Shown: positions 1 through 10,239 of the stretch, one piece after another | Numbering within the stretch: position 1 is the stretch's first letter | Layout of the letters: the number at the start of each line of letters is the position of its first letter | Assembly (NCBI GenBank): GCA_036936605.1 | Contig: JAUPFV010000002.1 | Coordinates: 320,370,893 to 320,434,892, forward strand | Direction: 5' to 3' | Length of the DNA stretch: 64,000 nt | Origin: Limnanthes douglasii subsp. nivea | Lineage: Eukaryota; Streptophyta; Magnoliopsida; Brassicales; Limnanthaceae | Position numbers and translations under genes: made by a program | Notes under the pieces: model-generated | What the model was told of the DNA's origin: nothing | Seen by the model: the letters and a program-made list of their open reading frames with translations, nothing else | Databases searched by the model: none

Positions 1-2844
1 AAACTTGTTAGTATTAGTGATAATATTAATATAATGAAGCCTGGTACTATTGAGGAATTGTGGAGTATTGTATCTGCTATGAAAAGTGATAGTGCTCCTC
101 GCACTGATGGCTTTAATTGCCATTTTCTTAAGGCCTGTTGGGGTATTATCAGCTATGACCTCTGTCAGGCTGTGAATTCTTATCTCAGGGGTATGCCTAT
201 CCCTAAGGGAGTGTTTGCTACTGGGATATGTCTTATCCCGAAGTCCTCTAATCCTATCTCTTGGAAAAGTTATAGGCCTATTAGCCTCTGTACTATGTTT
301 AATAGGCTTTTTTCTGCTCTTGTTAATGCTAGAATTGCTATTATTCTACCTAAAATAGTCTCTAAATGTCAGGGCGCTTTTGTGAGGGACAGGCTCATTC
401 ATGACAATATACTTACTATCAAAGAGATGTTACACAACATTAACAGAAAGCCATCTAAAGGGAACATCATTATGCAGCTTGATATGACAAAGGCATTTGA
501 CAGAATGTCTCATGCCTTTGTCATTAAGGTTATGAAAGGGTTTGGTTTCTCTGCTAGTCTCCTAAGTCTAATTCAGTCTCTCATTTCTAATGTTATGGTT
601 TCCATTCTTATGAATGGCAGCAGTATTGGATACTTTCCTCAGAAAAATGGGTTAAGGCAAGGGGATCCTTTATCCCCTTGTCTTTTCATTTTGGCTGAAG
701 AGGCTCTCCTAAGGGGTCTCTCCAATCTGTTTGAATCTAACCCTAGCATGAAGTACTATTTGAAGTCAAATTATACCTTACCTTGTCTTGCTTTTGCTGA
801 TGACATAATCATCTTTTCTAATAGTGCTCCGTCTTCTATCAGCAACCTGTGTAAGATGCTGGAAAGTTATCAGACAGCTTCTGGTCAATTAATCAACATA
901 GATAAGACAAAGATTCTTACCTCTTCTAGACAAGCTGTTGCTGCTAATTCCAGGCTGATATCTGCTAATGGCTTCAAAACTGATCATGCACCTTTCAAGT
1001 ATTTGGGAGTTAACATTTCTGCAAACAACAAAGGGAAGAATTTTGTAAACCTTTTATCAGCAATTTATAATAAGATTCAAGTTTGGGATATGAAATCCCT
1101 GTCCTTTGGTGGGAGGCTTTCTCTCATTAAGAGTGTTCTTCATCCAATTGTTTATTATTGGATGCAGAACACTCTAATCCCTAAGGCTATTATTAACAAA
1201 ATAGAGTTATGTTTTAATAAATTCCTTTGGAGGTCCAATTACAATGAAAGAGCCATCCATTGGACCTCCTGGAATAATCTTTGTAGGCCTTTTGATGAAG
1301 GTGGTTTGAATATCAAAAGGTTATCTGATATCCAAACCACTTTCTCTTTCAAATTATGGTACCTGTTCAGGAAATGTCAGTCCATTTGGGCTGAGTTAAT
1401 GCATCATTCTTATTCTCTTAATGGTCACCCTACTGTTGCTAAGTGTAATGTTACTGATTCCATTATTTGGAAAAGGTTATGTTCTGTTAGGTCTCAGGCT
1501 GATAGCTTTGTTAGCTGGCATTTAGGCAAAGGTGAAGTGGACTTTTGGAGAGATGCATGGCATGGCATGTCCCCCATTGCTAATGATTCTGATACTAGAA
1601 CTTGGCTTATTCCTGCTAAGGTCTCTACCTTTTGGAAGGATAGCAACTGGGATTTCACTTTGCTTAACTTCCTGCCTCAGGATCGTATCTCACACATTGA
1701 AAGTGTTAAGATTGATCATGAGCAGGAAGATAAGATTCAGTGGGATTTTTCAAAAAATAAGTATTTTAATACAGGTCAGGCCTGGGATTTTATCAGAATA
1801 AAAAATGTAAAACAAAGCATTTTAAAAAGATTTTGGAGTCATTTTATTCCTTGTAAATACTCTTTTCTTTGTTGGAAGTTATTAAAACGTTTTATCCTAG
1901 TTGATGATATCCTTAGGAAAAGGCATTTCACTATTGTCTCTAAATGTCATTTTTGCTGCAGTAGTGAAGAGATGAATCATCTCTTCATTAGCTGTAGCTT
2001 CTCTTGGTCTCTGTGGAACTATTATGGGGTCCTCTTTAGGGTGCCATTAAGAAGGTTCATGACATTAAGTCATATGCTCTATACCTGGTTTTGGGTTTCG
2101 AATGATAGATTTCATGTTTGCCATTTAGTCCCCCAATTTATTTGTTGGAGTATCTGGCGAAACAGAAATAATAACAAATTTACTAGTTCTAATGACAGTT
2201 TTGATGGTGCTATTTCTAGAATCAATAGAGTTATTAATGGGATTGACTCTAATGGCTCTCTTAAATCTATTCATTGGTCAGGTATTTATAGAGCTGGTGT
2301 TGCTCTGGGCTGTTTATCTGTAAATAAAAGAAAGCGCAAGATTGCGTACCTGAAATGGATGGCACCTCCTCCTGGCAGATTAAAAGTCAATGCTGACGGC
2401 GCCTGTAACTTTTCCGGCGAAGCCAGTGAAGGCTTTGTGGTTAGAGACGAGTCTGGTAACTTGATTTCTGGGCGTGATTTTCTTTTTGGAAAGGCGGATC
2501 CCTTCAAGGCTGAGTGTATGGCTCTGCTGGAAGCCTTAATACACTGTAGAAGACTCAATTGGAACAATGTCGATATCGAGTCTGACTGTCAGACTCTCAT
2601 CGACATTGTTGCCACCGGTAACATTGCCTCCAACTCTTTGATTTCAACCTGTGGAAGTCTAATTCAGTCTTCGATGGTTCTTCGTTTCGTTTCTCGAACG
2701 CAGAATGCGGCGGCTGACTGGGTTTCAAAGTGGGTTTTGAAGGAAAGAATGGCAAAAGGGTTTTCGGTGGTTGATGCTCCATCTCAACTTTTGGCTATCG
2801 TGACTTTAGAAAGTTTGGGTGTAGGATACATAGATCCGGGTTGA
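1..2844 (+). CDS. LINE (L1-type) ORF2, 5' part outside window: reverse transcriptase, zf-RVT, RNase H
   Basis: The frame is open from base 1, so the protein starts upstream of the window; the first Met inside is at 34 and leaves 936 codons. The expected N-terminal endonuclease is off the edge. In order from that Met: RT finger/palm with SYRPISLC and QLDMTKAFDRM (about residues 80-160), RQGDPLSP (about 210), the catalytic FADD (about 254), the thumb, a zf-RVT region with Cys/His pairs (CHFC...NHLF..C, about 640-665), and a C-terminal RNase H with NADGA, AECMALLEAL, ESDCQ and NAAADWV (about 785-900). Plant L1 elements carry this late RNase H. It would copy its own mRNA by target-primed reverse transcription. 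No internal stop is present, so this is among the youngest-looking sequences here. Activity cannot be judged without the 5' end. Confidence 0.93.
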   Translation, partial: KLVSISDNINIMKPGTIEELWSIVSAMKSDSAPRTDGFNCHFLKACWGIISYDLCQAVNSYLRGMPIPKGVFATGICLIPKSSNPISWKSYRPISLCTMFNRLFSALVNARIAIILPKIVSKCQGAFVRDRLIHDNILTIKEMLHNINRKPSKGNIIMQLDMTKAFDRMSHAFVIKVMKGFGFSASLLSLIQSLISNVMVSILMNGSSIGYFPQKNGLRQGDPLSPCLFILAEEALLRGLSNLFESNPSMKYYLKSNYTLPCLAFADDIIIFSNSAPSSISNLCKMLESYQTASGQLINIDKTKILTSSRQAVAANSRLISANGFKTDHAPFKYLGVNISANNKGKNFVNLLSAIYNKIQVWDMKSLSFGGRLSLIKSVLHPIVYYWMQNTLIPKAIINKIELCFNKFLWRSNYNERAIHWTSWNNLCRPFDEGGLNIKRLSDIQTTFSFKLWYLFRKCQSIWAELMHHSYSLNGHPTVAKCNVTDSIIWKRLCSVRSQADSFVSWHLGKGEVDFWRDAWHGMSPIANDSDTRTWLIPAKVSTFWKDSNWDFTLLNFLPQDRISHIESVKIDHEQEDKIQWDFSKNKYFNTGQAWDFIRIKNVKQSILKRFWSHFIPCKYSFLCWKLLKRFILVDDILRKRHFTIVSKCHFCCSSEEMNHLFISCSFSWSLWNYYGVLFRVPLRRFMTLSHMLYTWFWVSNDRFHVCHLVPQFICWSIWRNRNNNKFTSSNDSFDGAISRINRVINGIDSNGSLKSIHWSGIYRAGVALGCLSVNKRKRKIAYLKWMAPPPGRLKVNADGACNFSGEASEGFVVRDESGNLISGRDFLFGKADPFKAECMALLEALIHCRRLNWNNVDIESDCQTLIDIVATGNIASNSLISTCGSLIQSSMVLRFVSRTQNAAADWVSKWVLKERMAKGFSVVDAPSQLLAIVTLESLGVGYIDPG

Positions 2845-3206
2845 GTTTTTGGATGTGTGATGTGAAGGATTTTGTTTCTGTGTTAGGGATTTGCCCGATT
2901 TGGAAGATCGATTTGGTTCAGAGGCAATTTTGTTGCTGTTCAGGGTGGTGTTGAAGGCTCTGATGCTTCGATGGTGTTCTCACCCAGTTCAAACCCTTTA
3001 TTATGGTGTGGCTGTTATTTGTTGATTTCTGATTTTAGGGTTTGCTGTGTTATGTGTGAGTGTTTGAAGAAGAAGAAGTTGATTTGTGTTAGGGTTGGGA
3101 TTATTCGACCCGTTTTCTTTCTGTTAGGCCTTTATATTGTTGGGCCTTTTCTTGTTTTCGAATGGGTTATTGATCCATAAGTAATAAAATGGTTACTTCG
3201 ATTAAA
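2845..3206 (+). other. LINE 3' UTR
   Basis: Non-coding sequence between the RNase H stop and the ATT microsatellite. A clean poly(A) is not visible; the end runs through a short A stretch into the (ATT)n tract, so the LINE probably inserted in, or ends with, that tract. Confidence 0.55.
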
Positions 3207-3208
3207 AA

Positions 3209-3209
<1 letters not shown>

Positions 3210-3274
<65 letters not shown>

Positions 3275-3275
3275 G
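3210..3275 (+). repeat. (ATT)n microsatellite, about 22 units
   Basis: A nearly pure ATT run. Shorter and impure versions occupy the same place in the other units of the AT-rich repeat family (near 5110, 6440, 51910, 62050 and 63380), so it belongs to that family rather than to the LINE. Confidence 0.9.
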
Positions 3276-3845
3276 CATAGGTTTTCAATTTAGTGAATGA
3301 AAAAAACATTGCGTATAAAATTTACTTTGCTATATTAAACAGTGTTTTGGTATCTATAATTAGTTCGAATTTAAAAAAGTACAAACATTAAAAGAAGGCC
3401 AAAGCTATTTCCTCCATGTTATTTTTTATTTCCTCTATCAATTTAAAAATCCTCCATGATGTTATTTCCTCCATAAAAGAAGTTACAAAATTGCCCTTTT
3501 ACCCATTTTTTCTTCACAAAACCATTACCCTAACATACTCATTCTATTCAGAACAACAAAACTCATTCTTCACCCTAAAGAACTACTTTACAAAGAAGAA
3601 AATCCATTTTTCACTTATCACTACCTTACAACAGCTGATTGAAGATAGAGAAAGATTGGAGAAAAAAATTCTAGGTTCTTCCCCATTATAAAATTTAGGG
3701 TTTGTAGTTAGATTTTATTGTTCGATTTCGATTAGGGTTTGAAGTTAGATTTCTATGTTAGATTCGATTAGGGTTTCATTTGGGTTTTGATTTCACTGTT
3801 AGAATCGATTAGGGTTTGATCTTGGATTCGCCTTGGGATATCCTA

Positions 3846-4046
3846 CTGTTCTGAAAAAAAATTTCCCACTGAGCATGTGATTCCGAGTGCCCTACTCGGA
3901 TTCACATGCTTTTTTTTAAACCGAGCAGCAGCTAATTCCGAGTGGCCCTCTCGGAATCAGTTGCTGCTCGGTTTAAAAAAAAGCATGTGATTCCGAGTAG
4001 GGCACTCGGAATCACATGCTCAGTGGGCAAAAAAAATTCAGAACAG
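3846..4046. repeat. Large foldback inverted repeat containing three nested palindromes
   Basis: The block begins CTGTTCTGAA and ends with the complementary TTCAGAACAG; its two halves pair almost completely around a central palindrome at 3921-3971. Each half contains its own smaller palindrome (3873-3909 and 3983-4019) built on GATTCCGAG...CTCGGAATC. Transcription from either strand would give a near-perfect hairpin of about 95 bp. Confidence 0.9.
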
Positions 4047-4336
4047 TGTGTGATTGATATTGTAGATGGATGGTAGAAAAAGAGAACCTTTTAGGTGGTT
4101 TTAAAACAAGGATTGGAAGTCTGTACTACGTCTCCGTAAGTGCACCTTTGGTTGAACTATTGAATACAGTAAATGCTAAAAGATCGTTAACACTTGGTAG
4201 CAAACATGTTTAGGTGTAGACATGTATACAAATAAATTATGTTGCCTACTTTTTTTCGTATCTTATTTATCATAGAATTGAAGACGGCAATAGGTTGATT
4301 ATATTTGATAGCGAGCATTCTTACACTGGTGTTTTA

Positions 4337-4371
4337 CACTTGATTCCGAGAGGGCCACTCGGAATCAAGTG
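4337..4371. repeat. Perfect 35-bp palindrome
   Basis: Arms CACTTGATTCCGAG and its complement meet at a GGCC-containing centre. It has the same TGATTCCGAG arm as the palindromes in 3846-4046 and at 4447. Confidence 0.9.
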
Positions 4372-4446
4372 CAATGTCCCAGTGAACAAATTATCACATA
4401 ATATAAAGTGAACAAATTATCACATAATATAACGAGACAGAGGGTT

Positions 4447-4540
4447 TGCAACTGATTCCGAGTGGCCCTCTCGGAATCAGTTGCACATTTTTTTTGAAAA
4501 ATTGCAACTGATTCCTAATTCCCGGCTCGGAAATAGTTGT
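4447..4540. repeat. 39-bp palindrome followed by a degenerate copy
   Basis: 4447-4485 has arms TGCAACTGATTCCGAG and complement around GGCC. A decayed second copy follows at 4503-4540, where one arm has changed (ATTCCTAATT) and the other keeps GGCTCGGAA. Confidence 0.85.
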
Positions 4541-5287
4541 TTTTTTTTTTCAGAACTGTAAAAACGGGTTTAGTTGAAAAAAATAAGTTTCAAAATAGGT
4601 ATTTTCAAGCTACAAAGTTGTAAAACATAAAAACAAGTTTAAATTACATTGTTTGTCGATTGAGTGTTGTTCTCCGACTTTGTTTGAGTTTTTTCATTTT
4701 CCATGATTAATCTTCAATAAAATTGAAGTTCTTTGTTTTAGGGTTAATTTTAGAGGTAGAATCATATATCTTGGATTAAAGTTAGGTTAATGCTGTGTTT
4801 TTTCATATAAGACTATCTATTAGATAAATGGCATCTAGTGATAAATTTGAAATAAAAATAAGGGTAATTTGGTAAAAGCAAGTCACTAGTGTTTTTAAAA
4901 ATTTGAAAGATGGAGGAAATAAAAAATAACATGGAGGAAATAGCTTTGGCCTTAAAAGAAATCATTATATATGGTCAACAATTCAGTTAGTGTATAATTA
5001 TGAATGTTGTCCACATGATGTTGCCTTATTTTTTTTAATCTAGCAACTTTCTATTGGAATTAAATTTGTTATCTTTTGTATTTTTATCGCAAATACCTTC
5101 ACTTATTATTTTTATTATTATTTTGATTATTTATTATTATTGTTATCACTTTTATTATTATTTATACTATTATTATAACCTGTATTATTATTGTTATTAG
5201 ATATATTTTCAATTTAGTGAAAATGAGAGTGTAAATAAAAAAATTTAGTTTCCTATATTTTTGGTATCTATAATTAGTTCGAATTTA

Positions 5288-6193
5288 GAAAAGGGGAATT
5301 ATATAACAGAAGGAGCTAAAACCAATCCTCGAACCAAAACTTCTTTCCAATTTCTTAGTGAATTTATTATCACATACTCTTGTATCAAACCAAATCAATA
5401 TAGTAATATAGTAAAGGAAACCACTCAATGAACACTCCGGATTCCGATATGATGGAAACCGACACCTCTGTTCCGGCCGCACCACCGCATAAATCCGTTG
5501 AAGAATTTCTTTCGAAAGCTCGCCAATTTATCGATCAAGGCAATCCCTCTCAAGCTCTCCAAGCGGTTGTGATGGCAACTAGAATCCAAGGTGGTGATGA
5601 AGCTGTATCTCAGTTCTTGGTCCGTGCTCGTGAACAGTACAAAACTCGTATACGATGGATCAGTTGGCTTCTTTGTTTGCAGAATGTGACATTGCGGAAG
5701 TGCAACCTCAATCAACATCATATACGAACACTACATGTCCACCGATTACATCAGATGCTCACAGTAGTTCCATTTTAACTGAAAGTGGTTGGACCCAAAT
5801 TGTGTTGGATGCATTTGCCGATGGAAGCAGCTTCATTTGTTTATAGTGCGGGGGTCTTGTTAGTAATAACCGCAAAGATGAACATTTTGCATACTGGTGT
5901 AGCAGCATCTGATGTGGATATGGATGCTTGGGGATGTATCTTTAGATGGAGTAATATAAAGTTTAATCTGTTGTATTCTGAATTTAGAGTCCAGAGAAGC
6001 ATAGTCTCGTGATAAGCTGATGTTCAAACCTACTATACGATAACTAGTCTCGTGATAAGCTGATGTTCAAACCTACTATACGATAACGTTTTGCATTTGA
6101 GGTTTCTCTTATGCAGCGTGGCCCTTGGTTTTGTAAGGCTGCATAATTATTACTGGGCTGACTGAAAAAAAGAAAAAGAAAAGGGGAATTATA
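5288..6193 (+). pseudogene. Processed pseudogene (retrocopy) of a small conserved plant protein
   Basis: The reading frame begins at 5428 (MNTPDSDMME...). It contains a block like KSVEEFLSKARQFIDQGNPSQALQAVV, written here in part, that I recognise from a small plant-wide protein of about 140 residues of unknown role. After YKTR (about 5654) the frame shifts and continues as [15 protein letters not shown]... to [13 protein letters not shown] (probably from CAG) at about 5845 interrupts it before CGGLVSNNRKDEHFAYWC, the Cys-containing C terminus. The insert is flanked by the 16-bp direct repeat GAAAAGGGGAATTATA (5288-5303, 6178-6193) and ends in an A-rich tail (6164-6177). It is therefore a LINE-mediated mRNA copy with frameshift and nonsense decay. 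About 42 bp of its 3' UTR are duplicated in tandem (6002-6087). Confidence 0.8.
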
Positions 6194-6870
6194 AATATGG
6201 TCAACAATTCAGTTAGTGTATAATTATCCTCAAAATCTGTACTTGTCTTATTAAAATTTATTGAAATTAAATTTGTAGAATAATCCTCAAAGTCCGAGTA
6301 CTTTCCTTATTAAAATTTATTGGAATTAAATTTGTTACCATTTTTATTTTTTTTTATTTCACGTAACTTCACTTATTATTTTTTATTTATATTTTGATTT
6401 TGATTTTGATTATTTATTTATTTATTATTATATTACTTTTATTATTATTTATTATGATTACTATTATTATAATCATTAGAGATGTTTTGAACTTAGTGAA
6501 AGAATTTTTTTATTTATATTTTGATTTTGATTTTGATTATTTATTTATTTATTCTTATATTACTTTTATTATTATTTATTATGATGATTAGAGATGTTTT
6601 AACTTAGTGAAAGAAAGAGATGTTGCGTGTAAATAAGAAAATTTACTTTCCTATATTAAACATTTTTGTTATCTATAATTAGTTTGAATTTAAAAAGGAG
6701 AAACATTAAAAATAATCATTATATATGGTTAATAATATTGTTAGTGTATAATTATCGAAGGTCTGAATGTTGTCACATGATCTTTCCTTATATATTTTTT
6801 AATCTAGCAACTTTTTATTCGAATTAAATTTGTTAGCTTTGTATTTCTTATTGCAATTCTTATTGCAAGC

Positions 6871-7392
6871 ATCTTTAGTGTGAAAATTCTTGATATTGTC
6901 CTTCTTTCTTGTTTGGTGATAAGCGAAGTGCAATTGGAATCCATGCAAAGAAAAGGTTAAGCTAAACAATAAGTTAGCTTATTTGGTGGGATATATTGTC
7001 GAATAATCTTAGTCATTTCTCTTTTATTGTCCGTTAGTCGGCATCCAGTTTCTTATCTTCTATCTTCTTTTGTTGCATGAGAAGTTAGTACAACTCTTTG
7101 AATGGCTCCACATTTATGAGAATTTTTTATTTTTTTTATAAAAAAAATAAATTCTTGAAGAGGAGTATAATCCAAAAATAAATAAGGAGAAGAGCTAAAG
7201 TTTTCTTTTATATTGTTTTGTTCTTGTTTCCAACTCTCTCTCCACTGAATTAGTGCAGAAAGTTTTCTGCTGTTTTGTTATTTTGTTTTGTTCAAATTTT
7301 CTTTTCTAAACTTTGTATTTGCAAACACAATGCTGGAAAAATAAAAAACATTAAAACATATAATTTATTTATATAACTTGTTTATGTTATAG

Positions 7393-7428
<36 letters not shown>

Positions 7429-7786
7429 TTAAATAAAATATATATTAAATATATAACTTGTTTATGTTGAGATAGTTTTCTATTATGTTAAATATACATT
7501 AAACATATAACATGTCGTGTTAGTTTTCTATTATGTTGTTTGTTTTTGTCACTTATGAATAATATATATATATATAATTTTATTTTATTTTATTTTATTT
7601 AATAGTTGTAAATTGAAAATGCAGCCATATTGCTAAAAAAATGGACACGTATTTTTAGACGTGGTGAGATTGTTTTTATATCGAAGATTGATTTTTTAAG
7701 AACATGATAAATCATAACAATCATTAAACAAAGGGAATTTTTTAGAAATACTGGACTAATATTGTAAGCGTAAAAGAGAGATAGAG
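6871..7786. other. Intergenic, AT-rich, with TA and TTTTA microsatellites
   Basis: No gene is supported. A (TA)n run lies at about 7397-7423 and a shorter one at 7561-7576, next to a TTTTA run. The right part may be the non-coding 5' end of the hAT relic that follows. Confidence 0.6.
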
Positions 7787-9480
7787 ATGGTTACATTTGA
7801 AAATGCGTTTAGTAATAATAAAGTGGTTTCTCCAATAGTCCAGAAAGATTTAACACATTGTTGTGTTGTTAAAACTACAAAAGCCATATTGAAGGATATC
7901 GGATATCATAATTTTTTCCGTTTGGTTGATGAAGCATGTGACTTGTCGATTAACGAGCAAATGGCTTTGGTCATTCGATATGTTAATATCGAGGGAACGA
8001 TCACGGAAAGCTTTTTAGGTCTAGTTCATGTTCCTGATATAATTGCAAAATCTTTGAAAAAAGAGATAAACTCAATATTTGATAAATATACGCTATCTTT
8101 GTCACAGTTGATGTTTTGAAATCACTTATATTGAATGAAAATGAATCTGTCAAATATGTTTATTGTCTTGCTCACCAATCCCAACAAATTGTTGTCACTG
8201 TTGTGAAAAATCATAGTGTTATTAGTGATTTTTTTCATCATTATCACTATGATTGTAAATACATCTCAAACATCTTATAGAATGAAGGATAAACAACGGA
8301 AAAACTGAGTATGAAAGAATTATTGCTGATCTTGAAAGTGGGAAAGTTAAAACGGGGAGAGGAAAAAACCAAGAAATGAGTTTGAGACCACTCGGTGACA
8401 CTCGATGGGGATCACATTTCAATACTTTGTCACAGTTGGGACATATGTGGCCTTAATGCGCTTGCACATGTATATGAAGATGGTCCTAATCCCAGTGATA
8501 GAGGCATATGAAAAACATTTGTTATGAGAATGAAGAGTTACGACTGCATCTTCATTTTCAACTTGATGCTTTTGTTACTTGGGGCAACAAATGATTTATC
8601 ACGCATTTTACAAAGGAAGGACCGAAATATTTTGCAAGCTATTAAAGTTTATTGATTAAACTAAAATGACATTAAAAGATTAGATAACAAATGGTTAGGG
8701 TAAATTCTTAGCCAAAGTCGAGAAGTTCTGTCAGACTAATTCTATTGATATTGTTAATATAGAAGATACAATCAAGATTCGTGTGCGTATGAAGCGAGAT
8801 GGAGATGTAACCAATTTTTATCATTATAAGGTGAAGATTTATTGTGAGGTAAATTTACTATGGCTTTGATTGTCAATTAAGATTATAATATCCATACATA
8901 TAATTCTAAATTTGTATGTTCTCAAATTTCTTGATTTACTTATTCAAGAGATGCAACATCGTTTTCTATAAGCAAATACAAAGTTGCGTACTTGCTTGAA
9001 TTGTCTTAGTCCAAAAGAATCATTTGTCACTTTCACTGCTAAAAAATTGGTTCGTCTAGCAGAACTCTATCTGCGTGACTTTTTTCATTCGAATATGAAA
9101 TTCTTCCATATGAACTTAAAGCACACTTTGGTGATATATCTAACAAATTCGAGTTCACCAATATTAAAGATTTGGGAAATTTAGCTAAGATATTAGTTGT
9201 TTACAAAAGACATCAAACATTCCCATTGGTGTATCACTTGATTGAATTGATATTAATCCGTCTGGTTACTACAACATCAGTTGAAAGAGTATTTTCTACA
9301 ATGAAGTTTGTGAAGTCGAAGTTGCAGAATAAAATGAGAAACGATTGGATGAATAACCTTTTGGTTGTATACAACGAGAAATGAATTTTTTAAAAAAATT
9401 GATAATAAAACTGGTCTACAACAATTCCAAAAAAAATAAGAAGCATCATTATCAATTACCATCTTGCCATTGATAACCTT
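7787..9480 (+). pseudogene. hAT transposase relic (DUF4371 to hAT dimerization domain)
   Basis: 7787-8119 encodes the DUF4371 start, with QKDLTHCCV, LVDEACDLSINEQMAL and GLVHVPD, typical of the TTF/ZMYM-like hAT branch. The catalytic fold continues in other frames: a YVYCLAHQ-like stretch at 8150-8180 and GRGKNQEMSLRPLGDTRWGS at about 8355-8420. The C-terminal dimerization domain is at 9172-9384: FPLVYHLIELILIRLV, then TTTSVERVFSTMKFVKSKLQNKM. At least three frame changes and several stops separate these blocks, and the segment 8500-8980 is poorly recognisable. The terminal inverted repeats of the element were not identified. Confidence 0.88.
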
Positions 9481-10239
9481 TATCCATTCATGGTTCCACT
9501 ATTGTCACCAAAAGATAATGTTGTGTAGTGGCCCAACAAATCTATAATAATGTTGTGGGGATGGTTCACCAAACTCTGGAGGAGACTATTGTAGTGTTAG
9601 CATGACCTACCAAACCGATGATAATATGGTGGTACTGGATGAGTCTGTTGTGTTAGTTGCAAGGATTGTCCCGGAGGATAAAGAGAGATTGTAACCCAAA
9701 ATATTTTGAATATTTGTACTTCAAAGTTATTGTTGTTAGCAATACTAGGATTTTTTTGAAGTGACTTGGTCATGATTATCGTGATGAATGCAAAAATCTA
9801 TATTTTTTTAACGAGGTTTGATATATTTGATGTTTGATTCGTATCGAGATTCATCATAATGATCAAGATGAATGCAAAAATCAACTTATTATTGTCGGGA
9901 AGAGATTTTAAGTTGCTGATGTATATGGTCTAGAAAGTGAAAGTTGATACAATTCTGCCGAATAATATTTTGGACCTACGTTTGCTTCGGGTTGTATAAA
10001 GAAAGTTCAACCACTGCATGAGTCGAAACAAGATGAGGGATGGTATTGGAGGGCCTTCAGATAATCAGATAGGAGAGAAATATGAAGTTTGTAGTTATCA
10101 ACTTGCAAGGGATAGAGCATATAGAGCAAGCCAAAAATAGTAGAGATATAGTTTTGTCGATGTAATTGGGTATGTTTTATTTGTTCAAATGGTTGGAGGT
10201 GTTCTTGAACCTGAAACATAACACGATGCAATAAAAAAC
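9481..10239. other. Unassigned spacer
   Basis: No coding region is supported. A short motif GATGAATGCAAAAATC occurs twice (about 9783 and 9870). The segment could be the decayed linker of the Copia fragment that follows, but nothing conserved is visible. Confidence 0.4.

Larger units (their letters stand above)
3397..4951. mobile_element. Non-autonomous Mutator-like DNA element, 1,555 bp, 9-bp target duplication
   Basis: The ends are inverted repeats of about 43 bp: the left begins GGCCAAAGCTATTTCCTCCA and the right ends with its complement, with one or two mismatches over that length. Both sides carry the direct repeat TTAAAAGAA (3388-3396 and 4952-4960). A 9-bp duplication with long TIRs is characteristic of Mutator-like elements. 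The flanks join into a normal unit of the surrounding AT-rich repeat, which at 62300 reads uninterrupted. No transposase is encoded. The left third has three AGGGTTT telobox-like repeats (3690-3815), like a plant 5' UTR, which hints at a captured gene leader; this is inference. The middle holds a set of GC-rich palindromes annotated separately. Confidence 0.85.
3276..6870 (+). repeat. Tandem units of an AT-rich repeat family, interrupted by two insertions
   Basis: Each unit of about 450-500 bp runs from an ATT/TTTG-rich tract through TTTTCAATTTAGTGAAAG, GTTTTGGTATCTATAATTAG, AACAATTCAGTTAGTGTA and AATTAAATTTGTTACC, then into the next ATT tract. Units are seen at 3276-5100 (interrupted 3397-4951), 5101-6370 (interrupted 5304-6193) and 6371-6870. 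The last contains an internal duplication of its TTTTGATTTTGATTATTTA stretch (6380-6420 and 6515-6555). Further units lie at 51897-52085, 62030-62476 and 63290-63770. No coding capacity is seen. The family is not recognised. Confidence 0.75.

Noticed and set aside
2286..2567. Open frame on the minus strand inside the LINE RNase H
   Set aside because: Antisense shadow of a strongly conserved plus-strand domain; no similarity of its own.
3416..3691. 91-codon plus frame at the left end of the Mutator-like element
   Set aside because: Spans the TIR and low-complexity leader-like sequence; composition does not look coding.
6394..6591. Ile/Leu-rich open frame resembling a membrane protein
   Set aside because: Produced by the ATT/TTTG microsatellite of the AT-rich repeat.
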